NCBI GenBank assembly: GCA_033063855.1
Contig: CP093829.1
Coordinates: forward strand, 20,801,537 to 20,865,536
Direction of reading: 5' to 3'
Source of the DNA: Smittia aterrima
Taxonomy: Eukaryota; Arthropoda; Insecta; Diptera; Chironomidae
Length of the DNA stretch: 64,000 nt
Shown piece by piece: positions 13,201 to 24,584 of this stretch. Positions within the stretch are counted from its first letter, which is position 1. The number at the start of each line of letters is the position of its first letter. Under the pieces are notes generated by a model. The model was not told the origin of the DNA. It saw nothing but the letters and a program-made list of their open reading frames with translations, and ran no database searches. A program made the position numbers and the translations under genes.

Positions 13201-14634
13201 ACATCATCGAATTTTCTTTAAAATCAAATTAAAATGAAGGAAGCCAAACTAAAATAAACAATTAGTGCCGCGTGTTAATCAAAACACAATTAATTCGTAT
13301 TAATCTTCCGCTTGACTTGAGCAAACGAATAAAGTTGTTTATTTAATCTTTGACGTTCCGTGTTTTGACTACTGAGTTCTTGAGTCTACGGTGGCAATCA
13401 ATTAAAAATGATTTTCGTCGCGCGATGAAGAGGTTTCTTCTGGATAAATACATCTGAGCTTAGCCGGGTGATCTCAAATTATTTATTCGAATGAAATCAT
13501 CTGGTTGTCGCTTAGTATTTTTTATTCATTACGCAAGCTCTTTGTATACAAGAGTGACGAGTGAGTTGATAGAAAACTTATAAAATAAACTCAAAAAACC
13601 AAGTTCTTGATATGAAAGAGCCAGTTGTCTTTTTTCATAAATGAAGAAGTCTCCCTGTAAGAATTAAATTTCGATCTCATCAGGGGACAGAACATTCATA
13701 AGCAGTTGTGATGACAAATCTGCTTGTTTTCGCTTTCTTTTCTGTTGCAAACAGAATTTACTCATGTAAGCAAACTCATTGATAGAAAGAACACGAGTAA
13801 ACACGCCGCACAATTTCACTCGCAAGTTGCGCAAGTTATGAGAATTTAATTACTTTTGCACTCGACTCATCTTCGATGCGACGTGTTGCAAATAAATATT
13901 TGTCTAATTAAACGCTTTGACGATGACGTTTCTCGCACTCACCTGTCGAACTTGTTTGAATTGTTCTTCGAAGCTCCATCCATTGTTTTGCTGCGACGAA
14001 TTGGACGTTTCGCTAGATGTTGATGAGTTCGAGCCTGTTGCGATACGAGAACAACAATCCATTAATCATTGGACAAAGTGTAAATTAAATTCCTAAATGA
14101 TTTTCAATTTACCGTCTTTATTCGCTGCCGGCGTTGGTGAGGCAAAGGGGAATCCATTTGGCGTTTCGATGTTGCTCTGTGACGTATGTTGATGGTTTTG
14201 TGCGGGGTTAAATCCTAAACTAGTTTGTAACGTGCTCGTGAACGAGGGATGAAGTGCTGAGAAATCATTGTTCATGAAGTTAACTTTCATGTCTCGAACT
14301 TGCATTTTGATTTTCTCGAGAACGTCGCTGTGCTGTTGGAAATTCTGTAGATTTTGGACGCCCATGTTGAGGGCTGAAAGATTGTTCAACATTCCCAACG
14401 CATGATTCGTTGGAAATTGTGAGTCACTAATGAAAATAAATAATTGTGAGCAAACGAACAAATCATTTTAATTCCAAGGCTTTCTTACTTCATCAAGTCT
14501 GTGCTTCTGTTGGGACTTCGACTGAAATCCATGCCTGCGTGTGCTCCGTTTGCATTCACGTTCACACCTTCATCGCTCGATTCTTCACAATCGCGCAAAT
14601 CATCCTCTCGATCCGACTGCTCATCAATATGTGA
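1230..14634 (-). CDS. retn: dead ringer/retained-type ARID transcription factor, copy A (5' incomplete)
   Basis: Sequence-specific nuclear DNA-binding factor of the ARID3 family. Nine coding exons (minus strand): 14634-14489, 14426-14113, 14034-13943, 6700-6628, 4132-3949, 2500-2350, 2287-2086, 2029-1517, 1453-1230. All phases agree and give at least 632 residues. The ARID begins at LYEINDDPKRK (exon 6700-6628) and runs through GTPINRLPIMAKSVLDLYEL and VDVINKKLWQEI to KYLYPYECEKK. The last two exons hold a REKLES-type region (REALNALEMSR, GMQFKIVSKG, then QLVVKLEVNGISFEGVLFP), which in this family mediates self-association and nuclear traffic. The N-terminal part is acidic and low-complexity. 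The exon at 14634 opens directly after an acceptor (ttcgcag) with no ATG in frame before it, so the first coding exon lies further upstream and was not found. A 7.2-kb intron separates 13943 from 6700. The family call is firm; the orthology to retn is inferred from REKLES being present here and absent in copy B. Confidence 0.9.
3769..3827. promoter_or_regulatory. paralogous non-coding block 1, copy A side
   Basis: Intronic block in copy A that aligns with 22493-22546: aaacaataagcc, a shared tttttctca tract, then tgtcacgtttaatcgc. A short indel lies in the middle. It is the first of four collinear pairs. An enhancer role is inference only. Confidence 0.55.
5153..5685. repeat. right arm of a perfect 533-bp inverted repeat
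   Basis: Reverse complement of 1-533. It lies in the copy A intron between the exons at 6628-6700 and 3949-4132. The 4.6-kb spacer between the arms contains the last five coding exons of copy A, including most of the ARID and all of the REKLES region. Confidence 0.93.
5686..6627. other. intron of dead ringer copy A, nothing recognised
   Basis: AT-rich intronic sequence between the inverted repeat and the small ARID exon at 6628-6700. No reading frame with coding character, RNA gene or repeat was recognised. Confidence 0.5.
7571..7787 (+). CDS. possible small secreted peptide nested in a copy A intron
   Basis: An ATG at 7571 opens MRLELLLYACFIHGIGCQER, which has the hydrophobic core and small residues of a signal peptide. 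After a short AT-rich stretch ending in cccgacag, a second open segment continues VPPVDEFPEEKP and ends NYFVNSA at 7787. The two segments are in different frames. Joining them needs a weak GTCAAG donor at about position 7618, because the better-looking GTAAAA donor gives the wrong phase. It could be a small spliced secreted peptide, a decayed gene or chance. No family is recognised. Confidence 0.25.
7788..12316. other. large copy A intron, no supported gene
   Basis: About 4.5 kb of AT-rich intronic sequence. Several short open frames occur on both strands without coding character. A short frame near 10256-10444 (minus) has a possible donor after MLPSDGPMQ but no partner exon, so it is not called. 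Confidence 0.5.
12317..12580. promoter_or_regulatory. paralogous non-coding block 2, copy A side
   Basis: Aligns over about 260 bp with 25416-25670 in the same orientation. Shared anchors are ttataaatatgaagc, atcaaaagaatattaaa, ctgcggcattag, tttgatcaca and tttaaaaataag. It lies in the 7.2-kb intron of copy A. No conserved frame runs through both copies. Confidence 0.7.
12581..13942. other. copy A intron between block 2 and exon 13943-14034
   Basis: AT-rich intronic sequence. Nothing recognised on either strand. Confidence 0.45.
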
Positions 14635-15054
14635 CTGCGAATAAATTATAAATTATCATTCCTTGGTCAGTAATGAAAACATTAAATGAATGGCCTTAAA
14701 GTAAATTAACGCTTCGACTTGTTTCATTGACCAATTGTTCCCCTTTTCGATTCTTTCTTTCTCATTTATAAACGCGACTTTGGTTATTAAATTATTTTCA
14801 CTATCACATTTCATTCGAAATTCGATATGATTTCAATAAGACTTCTTAACGCGAAGCCACTGCAACGTCGCATTTCATATAAAAGTAAGCAAATATTGAT
14901 TTCCTTGTCATTAACTTCGATTTCTTGGCCGTCTGAGACATTTCGTGTTGTTCATTGCAAACTTTTGCTTGCTTAAGAAACTCGAAACGTTTTAAAGTCT
15001 CGCATCAGCAAAGACGACATCGTGAAAACATTTTGCATTGAAATTCACTTAATT
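14635..15054. other. sequence upstream of the first recognised copy A exon
   Basis: This is intron or 5' flank of copy A. The exon at 14634 starts with a good acceptor, so an intron begins here and the missing first exon must be further upstream. No coding signal was found. Confidence 0.45.
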
Positions 15055-15262
15055 CAGTAAACAGACCCTAATCCAATTAAATATTCGCTCGCCTACAGTA
15101 ACTGACCATTTAATAATGTTCACTTAAAGGCGAAAGCGGCTTCGAGACAGCGAAAACGTGTACAACTCATAACTCGATACAAATTAAATAATGACATGAC
15201 TGTTCGTGATTTGACGAATTCAAAACACAATAAAATTATTTCACTTGTTTTCATAACTTCTC
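15055..15262. promoter_or_regulatory. paralogous non-coding block 3, copy A side
   Basis: The best conserved of the four pairs; it aligns with 26264-26482. Shared anchors are cctaatccaattaaat, agtaactgaccatttaataa, caaattaaataatgacatga, ttcgtgattt, and a final pairing of atttcact with ttttcataa. It lies just upstream of the first recognised copy A exons. Conservation without an open frame suggests regulation; this is inference. Confidence 0.75.
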
Positions 15263-16610
15263 AAGCTCGATTGATTTTTTTTCCATTTCATCACTTCCTG
15301 TGACACTTTTGACGCCTCAACGAAATGTTTTGCAAAGTTTGATTGTTTTTCAATATCAATTAATGTTCATCACACATTGTGACACTCCTTTTCCTATTCA
15401 AAACAACTCGAGACTGAAGCAGAAAGTTTCATCGACTGCTTCTTGTTGAATCTAAATGCTCAACATAGATCGTCGACGTTTGAGATATTTTTGAATTTCA
15501 TTAGATAAACTGAATTTATTTAGAACTAAGTCAAGTTAGATGAGTGTCAGTAGATCGAGAGCTAAGTTTTTATCGCTCATTGTTTGAGACAGCAATCGAT
15601 TTGCTTCCCTTTCCCAGGCTCAAACATTAAACTTAATTAATCTTCGCATAAAAAGCCCTTAAAGTAACGAGAAAGTTTTAATTTTAATCTTCCATTCACC
15701 CGCATCTAAAGCAAAATGAAATTTAGTCGACGACCACCCGATAAGTCGATAAATAAATTTCTCAGAAATTTTCGGTTCTGCGACTCAACTTCGAGTGGTA
15801 AACTTTCCTTAATTTGCGTCACCATTCGGACTCGTTCTCAGATTTCGTTTTGTTTTAAGTAAGCTTGGGTAAATTCAAACATCCGGCGATGATTTTTTCA
15901 CATTATTCAGAGTCGACGAATAAGACTCTTCAATTATTGGAATTCGTTGTCATTGTTTGGGTTTTCCAATCTGACACAAATTTTATCAACAAATTCCATT
16001 CAAGATTATCACGACGGATTTCCTTCAACAATTGTCTGGGTGCGGTTATCAATTATTGTTATGTAATTAACGGTTTTGTTTTACAACAAAAATGGAAAAT
16101 ATTTCGATAAATTGAAAAGACATTGATTCTGTGTAATCAGCGACATCATCGAAGCGAGTTCTTTCAATTAAATAAAACAATTTTCTGTAATCACTGCATC
16201 GAATGTCAAACATCATTTTTAATTGAACTCGAATGTCGGCAAGAAATTCGTTTGCAGATTCAAGGTCTCAAAGACGATTTATGATATTTTCTATAATTTA
16301 TGACTGAGAGATAAAGAAAGAAATTTTACAAAATGCATTTGTCTGCTTCTTCAGTAATTTTCCTTTCCTACGCAGTTTACGATTCGCTCAGACATTGAAA
16401 ACGAAATAGGAGACAGAGGATCCTTTGAGGATCTAACATAGAATTTATTTATTGCTGCTTTCGAAAGAGATATTCATGATAATTTATTCAAATGCAGATG
16501 CAGTCGTCCTCTCATAAAATCTTGCCGATTTCTTCGAAGTTATTGCATAATTTTGTTTTTCTGTTTCGTGAGACGGTCTCACATTACAGACGAAGACACA
16601 TCCCTTGAGC
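15263..16610. other. intergenic or intronic, nothing recognised
   Basis: AT-rich sequence with scattered short open frames that lack coding character. No RNA gene or repeat was recognised. Confidence 0.45.
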
Positions 16611-16877
16611 CTAAACGAAGTTTAGTAAAATATCTGGCGGTGAAGGCTTTGCTGTCTTGTCTCTTTTCCAAGCTTCTATGATTTCAGAATGATCAGTACG
16701 CGGCTTCGACAACTCGTAAATATTCAAAATTTCTTTCACTGCATCTTTCAAAGCTTCGTGATAAAGTTTAACGCTGGCCAACTTTTGTCTTTTTTGCTCA
16801 ATTTGAGTTTCAACATTTTCAAGGAGTTCCTCAAGAAGATTTTGAGTTAATTCTTGTTTTTCTAATTCGCTCGACAT
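16611..16877 (-). CDS. small single-exon coiled-coil protein, function unknown
   Basis: An 88-residue open frame starting MSSELEKQEL. Residues 3 to about 50 are charged and heptad-like (LLEELLENVETQIEQKRQKL), predicting a helix or coiled coil. The tail is more specific (YELSKPRTDHSEIIEAW, then SPPDILLNFV). The composition is far less AT-skewed than neighbouring frames, which supports real coding. It sits on the same strand as both dead ringer copies, possibly inside an unmapped first intron of copy A. An alternative upstream start through a short intron is possible. I do not recognise the family; size and helix would suit a small complex subunit, but that is a guess. Confidence 0.55.
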   Translation of the reverse strand: MSSELEKQELTQNLLEELLENVETQIEQKRQKLASVKLYHEALKDAVKEILNIYELSKPRTDHSEIIEAWKRDKTAKPSPPDILLNFV

Positions 16878-16913
16878 GACTTTTAATGTTTTAGAAAACT
16901 TTAACAAACACAA

Positions 16914-17640
16914 AGCTTACTGAATTAAATTAATTTGTTTTCAATATTTACTTTTGACATTTAATTGTTTTTTAATAAAAAAAACTTCTTTCTCTTTTAT
17001 AATTTTTCTTTTCTTTTAAACTTTATGTTAAGCAGCTATTTTTACAGAGAGAACACACAGTAACACATGTTGTGCACATGATGTGCAATTAAACAGTCAC
17101 ATTATTACTCGAACCGGCTGCTTGAAGATGTCTATTTACACTCAAGATGTTCTGAGTTGACTGTTTCAAAGAGAAAGAAATTCCGGTTTCGCTTCAAACT
17201 TTTGCGACCGCATTGTGCATTTCAATATTTACAAGAAATGATGAATGTGTCAATTGCGATGAAGAACGATGCAAGCGAGGTCGCGAGTGCTAAAAAGTTT
17301 TCTTTTTTTTTTTGTAAAAATCAAAGAAGATTACTCGGCAAAGAGTTTTCAACTCCATCCTCAATGCGCATGCCGTAAAATTCATTTTAATATTCACAAC
17401 AATCATGGAAATGCGCACTGTATTCATGAGAAAATGTTTGTTACGATTGGTTTATATGCTTCGCATAAGATCAATGATAATTAAATTCAGAATTAGCTTT
17501 TCCCCACTACGAAGCTTCTCTTTGTCTCTCTGTTATCAACTTCGTTCGTACGCGTGGATCTCATTGAAATTGAAAATCGCTTTTATATTCTGCTGAGCCA
17601 ATCTTTGCACATTTCCTTACATCTCCAAGCAGCGAGGTCT
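16914..17640. other. non-coding stretch upstream of the small coiled-coil gene
   Basis: Contains the presumed promoter of the 16.6-16.9 kb gene (minus strand). Short frames on the plus strand are low-complexity and are not called. Confidence 0.4.
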
Positions 17641-17735
17641 TAATATTAAAACGAGAAAGAAAGAAAAATTAAACTCCGCCTTTTTCTTATAAATAATCAC
17701 GAGAGAGTTTTTTTTTCATCGCATTAACATTTATT
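17641..17735. promoter_or_regulatory. paralogous non-coding block 4, copy A side
   Basis: Aligns with 27754-27829: taatattaaa followed by cgag, then aaactccgcctt, then acgagagag and gcattaa. It is weaker than block 3 but falls in the expected order. Confidence 0.5.
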
Positions 17736-20700
17736 ACACGTTTTAATATTGTGTTCGGTTTGTCGAACAATTTTCTCTCCATTCCAATGAATACATTTCA
17801 TTTGATGTTGTGTTTCATTGGGTGTTGGCTATTCTGCTTTGAACATTAGAAAGTCAAATGAATGATTCGATAAGAGGAGGCTTGTTTGTAATGATATCTC
17901 GACTTGATTTGTAATTTATTCTCAACCAAAAGTTACTTGAAGGTTGCACTAGAGTGGGCTACTGAGTTGTTACTACAAATAAATGAGAAGTCGTGAATCA
18001 TTTTGCAGTTCAATATTCCACTTAATAATTATAAGAAATGTCTTAATCTGACAATGCAAGGAAAAGATTTTCTCGATCAACTTCGAGAGCCGGCACAATC
18101 GCACAAGACAAACTCTTCTTTATCATCTTTTGCATTGCATAGACAAACAATTCGTCCAATTCATTTGACCCTTGATAATCCAGATTAAAATACTTTCTTC
18201 TCGGAAAAAGGCAAAGACAAATTGGTTTTGAGTAAAAGTTGTACGATTGTCTGTGAATACATTTTCGAAGTTTTATTTTTAGATATCAACGATAAATTTC
18301 TACTAGTTCACGAGATGTTTTCCCAAACGTTTGACAGATTGTATTGAATTAAAATCGCATGTGGTTCCGCACATGTTTTCTGATTATTCGTCGTTAATTT
18401 AATTTGTGAAGTTTTTTTTTCCTTTAAGTATTCGATTGATCAAATGACCAAAGTGTCACGAAAATTAATTTAATTATCACTTCGTATTCAATATTTTGAT
18501 ATCAAAAACAAAATCTTTATGGAAAATTCCATGCTCGGGCCAGGTTCTAAATGACGTGATAATTAATTCTTCACCCGGGAGGCCCCCGAGAAACCTTGAC
18601 GTACAGCTCAGAGCTGTTAAATGCGGCGAGCAGCTTTTGTTCTTTTTTTTCTATCTATCGAAGTTCGAAACATGTAAACTGATAAAGTGTCAAGTTTTCT
18701 GTTCAGCAGAACAATCGATTAAAGACACGGATCTCGTGCCAACCCAATTTCAAGATCAATAGGACACAGAAAAGAAAAACATCAACAGGTAGGTAGATGC
18801 TCGCCTTGCTACAAATAGTTGTGGTGCAAACAAAGCGATAACAATGAAGGTTGGATTCCGGCTTCCACGATGCAAACACGTTTCATCTCGAACGACGACA
18901 AAAGCTGCTACTCGATATGTTTATGACTTTATTTCTTGAAATAGACCTAGACGCCGGTTGCTCAATGAAGAACAAAAACGTTTCCCTCAAAAATTACTCC
19001 GACGCTTTATTAAAAGAAAATATATTTTTCGATTGCTCACCATTGAATCGTCTCCTAAGTCGGAGTCTCTTGTATCCATAACACGAAGAAGCTGGTTGTC
19101 TTAATTTAGGAATTTGACAACTCCTGAAATTCATAAAGAAAAGTTTGAATTTGCTACAATAAAACTTATTCAACGATAAAGAGTAAAAATTCATGAAAAA
19201 AGAAGTTTCATGCAGGCTCATTACCAAAAATTAATTTCAATTGTTTCTCTTTTACGAGATTGTGACAAAAGTGTTTCAAAACGATTTTAATTTACCTAAA
19301 TAAATATGAATTTGAAATTATAATTTTTCCAGCAGATTCGGTGATTCAACGAGGCAGCAAGTTTTGTGGCCCGTGGCTGCGTAAATAGACACAAATTGAA
19401 CAACAATGGATCTGAATGTTGATGTTAAACTCGTAGCGTGCTCGAAAACTTGATATAACTGTTAATAAAACTTTTTCCAACTACCAAGCTTTTATCCACT
19501 TGAAATATCTCTTCCACGGGTATTTCAATAAAATATTTTCATTAATAATTAACACAACACCTACAAAGTGACATCAGATATTTTATTAAGACTCAACAAA
19601 CACTCTCCATCAAATGCTTTTCGCTATTCACTTCTTCTGTTAATTCAATCTTGCTTGGAATAAATCTTTTCTTTTTTTTTTGTCTTCAACGTCAAGATAA
19701 TGATGACACATCACATTCAAAGAACTTTATTATTGAATTATTCAGTAGTTCGATAAATTCAATTTCTCGTCTTTATTGATTCTCTTCACGCGTCGAAATA
19801 TTTTGATTTCGAATAAAAATTTTAGTTCACCATGAAAATCTTGAAATTTTCTTTTTTTCTCAGTTTGACATTTTCCTCAAAAATAATCTTTTCTTCTTAA
19901 TTATTACGCAAAATTTAAGAGAATTTAATTGGCAATATTTCTTTCGCGCGCGCGGTCTCGCGAAGGCTTTTTCCTTGGACAACCGAGAAACGACAAAAAT
20001 AATAAACAATACACAAACGAGCTAAATGTATGAATGAAAAGAAGTGTATAAAGCGAAAAATTATTAGTTTCCAACTTCTTCGAACGCTCTCCATCGCACG
20101 TTCTTCATAACGAACGAATACATGCGCAGCTTGCATAATTATACATTTCAGAGATATTTTCATGATGTTCGTAGTTTAACTCTTGTAAAAAGTCTACAAA
20201 TTTCCCCTCTCGACGTTGATTGGATAAAAACGACGAAGGAGAACGTGGAACGAAGAAATTCTTCTCTTTTCCTGTCTCTGCGAGATTTCATATTTAAATT
20301 ATTAAAATCGCAATGATTGGAATTACGACTCGAATGAAAATTTATTCTCAATAATATTTTCTTAATAAAATATTCTTTGAAATGAAAGATTTAAAATCAA
20401 TTAACGTTTTAATGGACAAACAGTTTTGGGAGACGCAGAAGAAGAGGGAAACTCGTTTGGCTTACAATTGATGTTTCGTCTATTATTTGAGAGAAGTGTC
20501 ACTCTTCGTGTCGCGTCTTTGTTGATTTTGTTTTTGTCGTTTCGCGTGCTGATCACACCCGTTAATGAGGACACATAAAACGAGCTTTGCAAACAACAAT
20601 TGGCTTGAGTAATACAATGATTATCGTGAGATTTTCGTTGTAACGGCGAAAAAAATTATTGGGAAACCATCGAACGAACTTTCTTGATAAAATGATGAGA

Positions 20701-21059
20701 TCTCTTCGTTTAATTGCTGCCAATTTATTTCAAAACAATTGTTTAGGTTCTCACAGTCATCGGTTAAGGGAAACTCATCAATTTAAAATGTTAAATATTT
20801 GCTGCATTCTAGTTTTTCGATTTCATGCTCGATAATTAAGTTTCACCGAAGTGATGCTGCTCATTAATTTATTTTTCAACATCTAAATTACATGAATCGC
20901 GTGATGGACAAGACAAGAAGTCCTGAACCCGCCGACCCTTCTCTCGTTTATTTGTTGATTAACATTCAACGTAAAAATTTTATTTGTCTCGATCATGTGA
21001 TTGACAAAACCAAACATTAAACGATTGTGATCTTAGTGACGATGATAAATTGTTGTTGA
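17736..21059. other. gene desert, nothing recognised
   Basis: About 3.3 kb without a supported gene. A short GC-rich run near 19940-19975 (alternating cgcgcg) and a GC-richer patch near 18570-18630 stand out from the AT-rich background; neither carries a reading frame I can support. A missing first exon or promoter of dead ringer copy A could lie here. Confidence 0.4.
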
Positions 21060-21153
21060 ACTTCTTCGATTCCGGAAGATTCTAATGTTTGGTAGAATCG
21101 TTATTTGTTTTTAAATTAATTTTCCTAAAAAGGCGTGAAAAAACTCTTTTGCT

Positions 21154-21257
21154 AGTACATCACTCTCCGAGTTTATCGAATAATTAATGATGTTAAATGG
21201 GAAACCAATAAAAAACATTCCGACCCGAGCAAGGATGAAGCAACATAAATAATTTGC
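21154..21257 (-). repeat. 104-bp near-identical block, copy R4 (inverted)
   Basis: The reverse complement matches 39835-39938 at 103 of 104 positions (single a/g difference). Weaker similarity continues on both sides, about 21060-21410. The plus-strand frame that is open in the copies at 35.7, 37.7 and 39.8 kb is broken here by an extra A soon after the ATG, so the DNA rather than that peptide is conserved. Confidence 0.9.
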
Positions 21258-21410
21258 GAGACGAGAAAGTGAGCGAGGAAATTAATGAAAAACGAACAAA
21301 GCGGAATTTCCTTAAGAGTTTTTCATCGAAAGTGATTAATACATTTGGTTGAACCCTTAGAGCGATCACTTTTTGTTTGCTAACTTCGTAGCTAGCGATT
21401 CAAGCGCGTG

Positions 21411-22492
21411 ATCGATAAAACGGTTGATTTATGTCACGTCGTCTCGGCTTCTGATTAATTTGTTCAATTAAATACTTCAACATTTCTTCGAGCAGCGGTA
21501 AATTGAAATCTTGTTATTCTACTTTCATATCAATTCAATCGCATCACTTCAGTTTGCGGAATTAAAACTTTATTCGTCTTGTCTCACAGCATGTGAACGT
21601 TTATCGTTCAAATGACTCTCTTTCGATCAAAGTGACATCAATCAACTCTCAGAGTCTTTGAGTGTTTAAAAATGTTACGAAATTTAATTTCTGCATTCTT
21701 CAATCAGAACATTTTATGACTTGAGCGCAAAAAACCAGACGAAAGCAATGCTTTTTTAAATTGTAAAACATATTCTGATGCTTGGGCGTTTTTTGTTCAA
21801 TAAATCATGTGAGACTTCAAAGTCCGATGCGATTGAATTGAAGGCATAAGAAATTTATTCATGGATCAAACTAATGAAACGCAAAAATTGCATAAAAAGT
21901 TCCATTTTATTGCTTTCAACCTTCCGGGCTAATCAATCCTCAATTTTTATTGCAACTGATCCGAGACTGAGCTGAGGTTTCCAAATGGAAAAGATCTCTT
22001 AGTCGTTAATGATTTTTATGCTCCATGCTCGAATTGATGATCTCTCGATACCGCAGAAAGCAATAACAGTGATTTGAATTGCGAAAAAAATCGATTCCGA
22101 ATCATGCAAAATTTATCTTTGCATTCATTAGGCTTTCATTTCTTAAATTCTCAATGTTTCTCTGCTCGCTTATACATTTGAAGGAAAAGACATTTCTTGC
22201 ATTATCTTTGCCATATTCACAGCGAACCTGCATTTGTGTTGCCGCCTTTTATTGAGTATTGTGCTGGAAAAGCTGCTTTTAGACTTGCTTACTTATTTGG
22301 TTGAGCAAGAGTCCACATCTTGAAGCTATCATGGAGACCCCAGACAATGTGCAAACCTTTTGAAACCATCTTGATGATTGAAGCTTGCATTAAATCGCGT
22401 CAAAGCAAAAAAAAATTATTAAAGTTTTAATAGCGACATATTTCAAAGGCGATGATGCATGTCGATGAAATATTTTATTCAGTCATTACACG
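21411..22492. other. gene desert, nothing recognised
   Basis: AT-rich sequence with no coding frame or RNA gene recognised. Confidence 0.4.
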
Positions 22493-22546
22493 CAAACAAT
22501 AAGCCACAATTTTCAATATTTTTCTCACATGTCACGTTTAATCGCA
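22493..22546. promoter_or_regulatory. paralogous non-coding block 1, distal copy
   Basis: Partner of 3769-3827 in the same orientation. Here the block lies in the desert between the two ARID genes, with no exon of an ARID gene beside it. Confidence 0.55.
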
Positions 22547-24584
22547 ATTCGTACTAAGACCTCGTCGGCTACAAAGTTGTTTCATTAAGAAAAAGAGAGA
22601 AAAAAATGAATATTTTCCGTTTTGTTCAGTTTTAAATAGATTTTCTCGTTTCGTTTGTAATTTGAGAGCAATGATGATGACGTAAGTCGATGTCAATCAA
22701 AATGTGGAAATTTTTTCAATTATCATAGAAATCAACTGACTCACCGTTCGAAATTAAACGAAGAAATGTCACATCAACTGATGGAATGGACATGCTGATC
22801 AACATCTGATGCTTTGATGAATGTTTTCTTCAATCCTCGGAAAACTTTCCTCGTTGACATGTGAGTTTATTTTAATTTTTTAGGAATTCTTCAATCATCA
22901 ATGGAACTCTGTCATGTCTGTCTTCATGCTTTTTTGTCTTCATCACTGGTTTCACTTATTTATAACGAAGAAACGTAAAATAATTAATTTCAGTTTTTCC
23001 GAATGATGCCAAAGTCATCGCCCATCAAATGAAAACCTCGACGATTGTCATCGGTCTGATGATTTCAGATTTCTTTCTTGTTTTCTAAGTTTTCAGGAAA
23101 TCTCATTCAAACTCTGCGAGGATGCGTGGGCGTGATGAGGTTCTTTAATTACATTCGGAAAAATAAAGAGATATCCAACAATAATTAACAAATAATTTTT
23201 GAAAAAGATTTTTTAAAACGTAGTTTGAAGGCAAATACCTTTGAGGTGATGAGTTTAGTTCAACTTCTCGCCAAAAGATTTCAATGAAAATTTACTTTTA
23301 ATGAAACTCCTTTTCAGGTTTATTACTAGAAGACACACGAGAGACAGCAGGAATCTCGAACAAAGTATCATCGACGTGGTGGCGCATGAGATGTCAGAAA
23401 TATATTCATTTTTAATGACATTTTACACACGAGTTGAGAAAAAAAAGTGAAAAGTGATTCCGAGAGTGAAAAACATAAATAAGTTGAAGTTTTTATGTCA
23501 TAAATGCATTTGTTTGAACGAGGAAGCAGACTTTTGCAAAAGAGAAATATTTTGCACTTAATTTTCGCCACTCAAGTTTCTGCTTTCGTTTAAACGAATG
23601 AGTTTTCTTTGAATTGACAGGAAGAAGTTTCTGAATGTAATGAATTTATATTTGACAATCCGAGATGATAAATTTTTGAGAGACTAGAGCAAACCAAAAA
23701 GGATTTTTCCATCTCAAAAATTAAAGAATTCTTTTTCATCAAAATGTTTAAATCTCTTGTTTATTGTTTCAATGATGAATTTTTGATGTTTACCCAATGA
23801 GTCTTCAAGACGTTTATCTCTTTTGATATTTATTTATCCATCGAGTTCATATTATATCGGAGTATGTTAATGTAGTTTCGTGTGTTTTATTTGAACAATA
23901 TTTTAATATCGAAATTAATTTCTTCAGTTAAATATTTTTTAACGTCTTGCCTTCGTCCGAGGCTCTTTTGTTTTCTCGAGCAAATATTGAAACTTTTTCT
24001 CGTTTTGTTTTCTTTTCAGTCGGGCTTTTCTCTCTTGTAGGATTTTTATTTTTTTGATTCGGTGCGATCTGATGAATTATATTTCGTTTTCTTCCAACGA
24101 ATAACTTTTGTTTTGATTGTGAATAAAGTTTTTTTCTTGTGAAATTTTAAAACTGTTGTCCAACAAACTTTGATTACCCAACAATTAAGCTCCATCCGTT
24201 CTAATATCGTGAAAAGGCTAAGACGCAAAACGAAACGTAATAAAATATGTTTTATGAACTTTTTTACAGAAAATTCTCTGGTTCATTTGATTGATTTGCA
24301 TTTGACACGCCTTCAATAAAATTAAGAATATTTCTCTTCCTTTTCATCATGCCTCGGACTTAAACGGATTGCTATAAATAATGCACAAGCGTTTGCACAC
24401 AACAACTGATTAAAAATGCGAATGCTTGGATATAAAAATTGAGTAATTACAATAGCAAGTCATTCATCAAAAAGCATTTTATATCAAGTCGTCATGCTTT
24501 CGTAATTAGCAAAGTGTTCGTGAGAGGCTCCGCAAGAAAGCAATTAAAGCTCTTTTAGAGAAGAAACAATTTTTATGAAGCCGT
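22547..24584. other. gene desert, nothing firm
   Basis: About 2 kb without a supported gene. A 49-nt minus-strand segment at 22745-22793 (MSIPSVDVTFLRLISN followed by a GTGAGT donor) is exon-like but has no partner: its phase does not fit the first known exon of copy A. Confidence 0.35.

Noticed and set aside
17157..20592. Many 60-90 codon open frames on both strands
   Set aside because: Low-complexity, AT-driven composition, no splice support and overlapping frames of similar length on the opposite strand; treated as chance.
22745..22793. Exon-like MSIPSVDVTFLRLISN with donor GTGAGT as the missing first exon of copy A
   Set aside because: It ends in phase 1; joined to the 14634 acceptor it would hit TGA at once.
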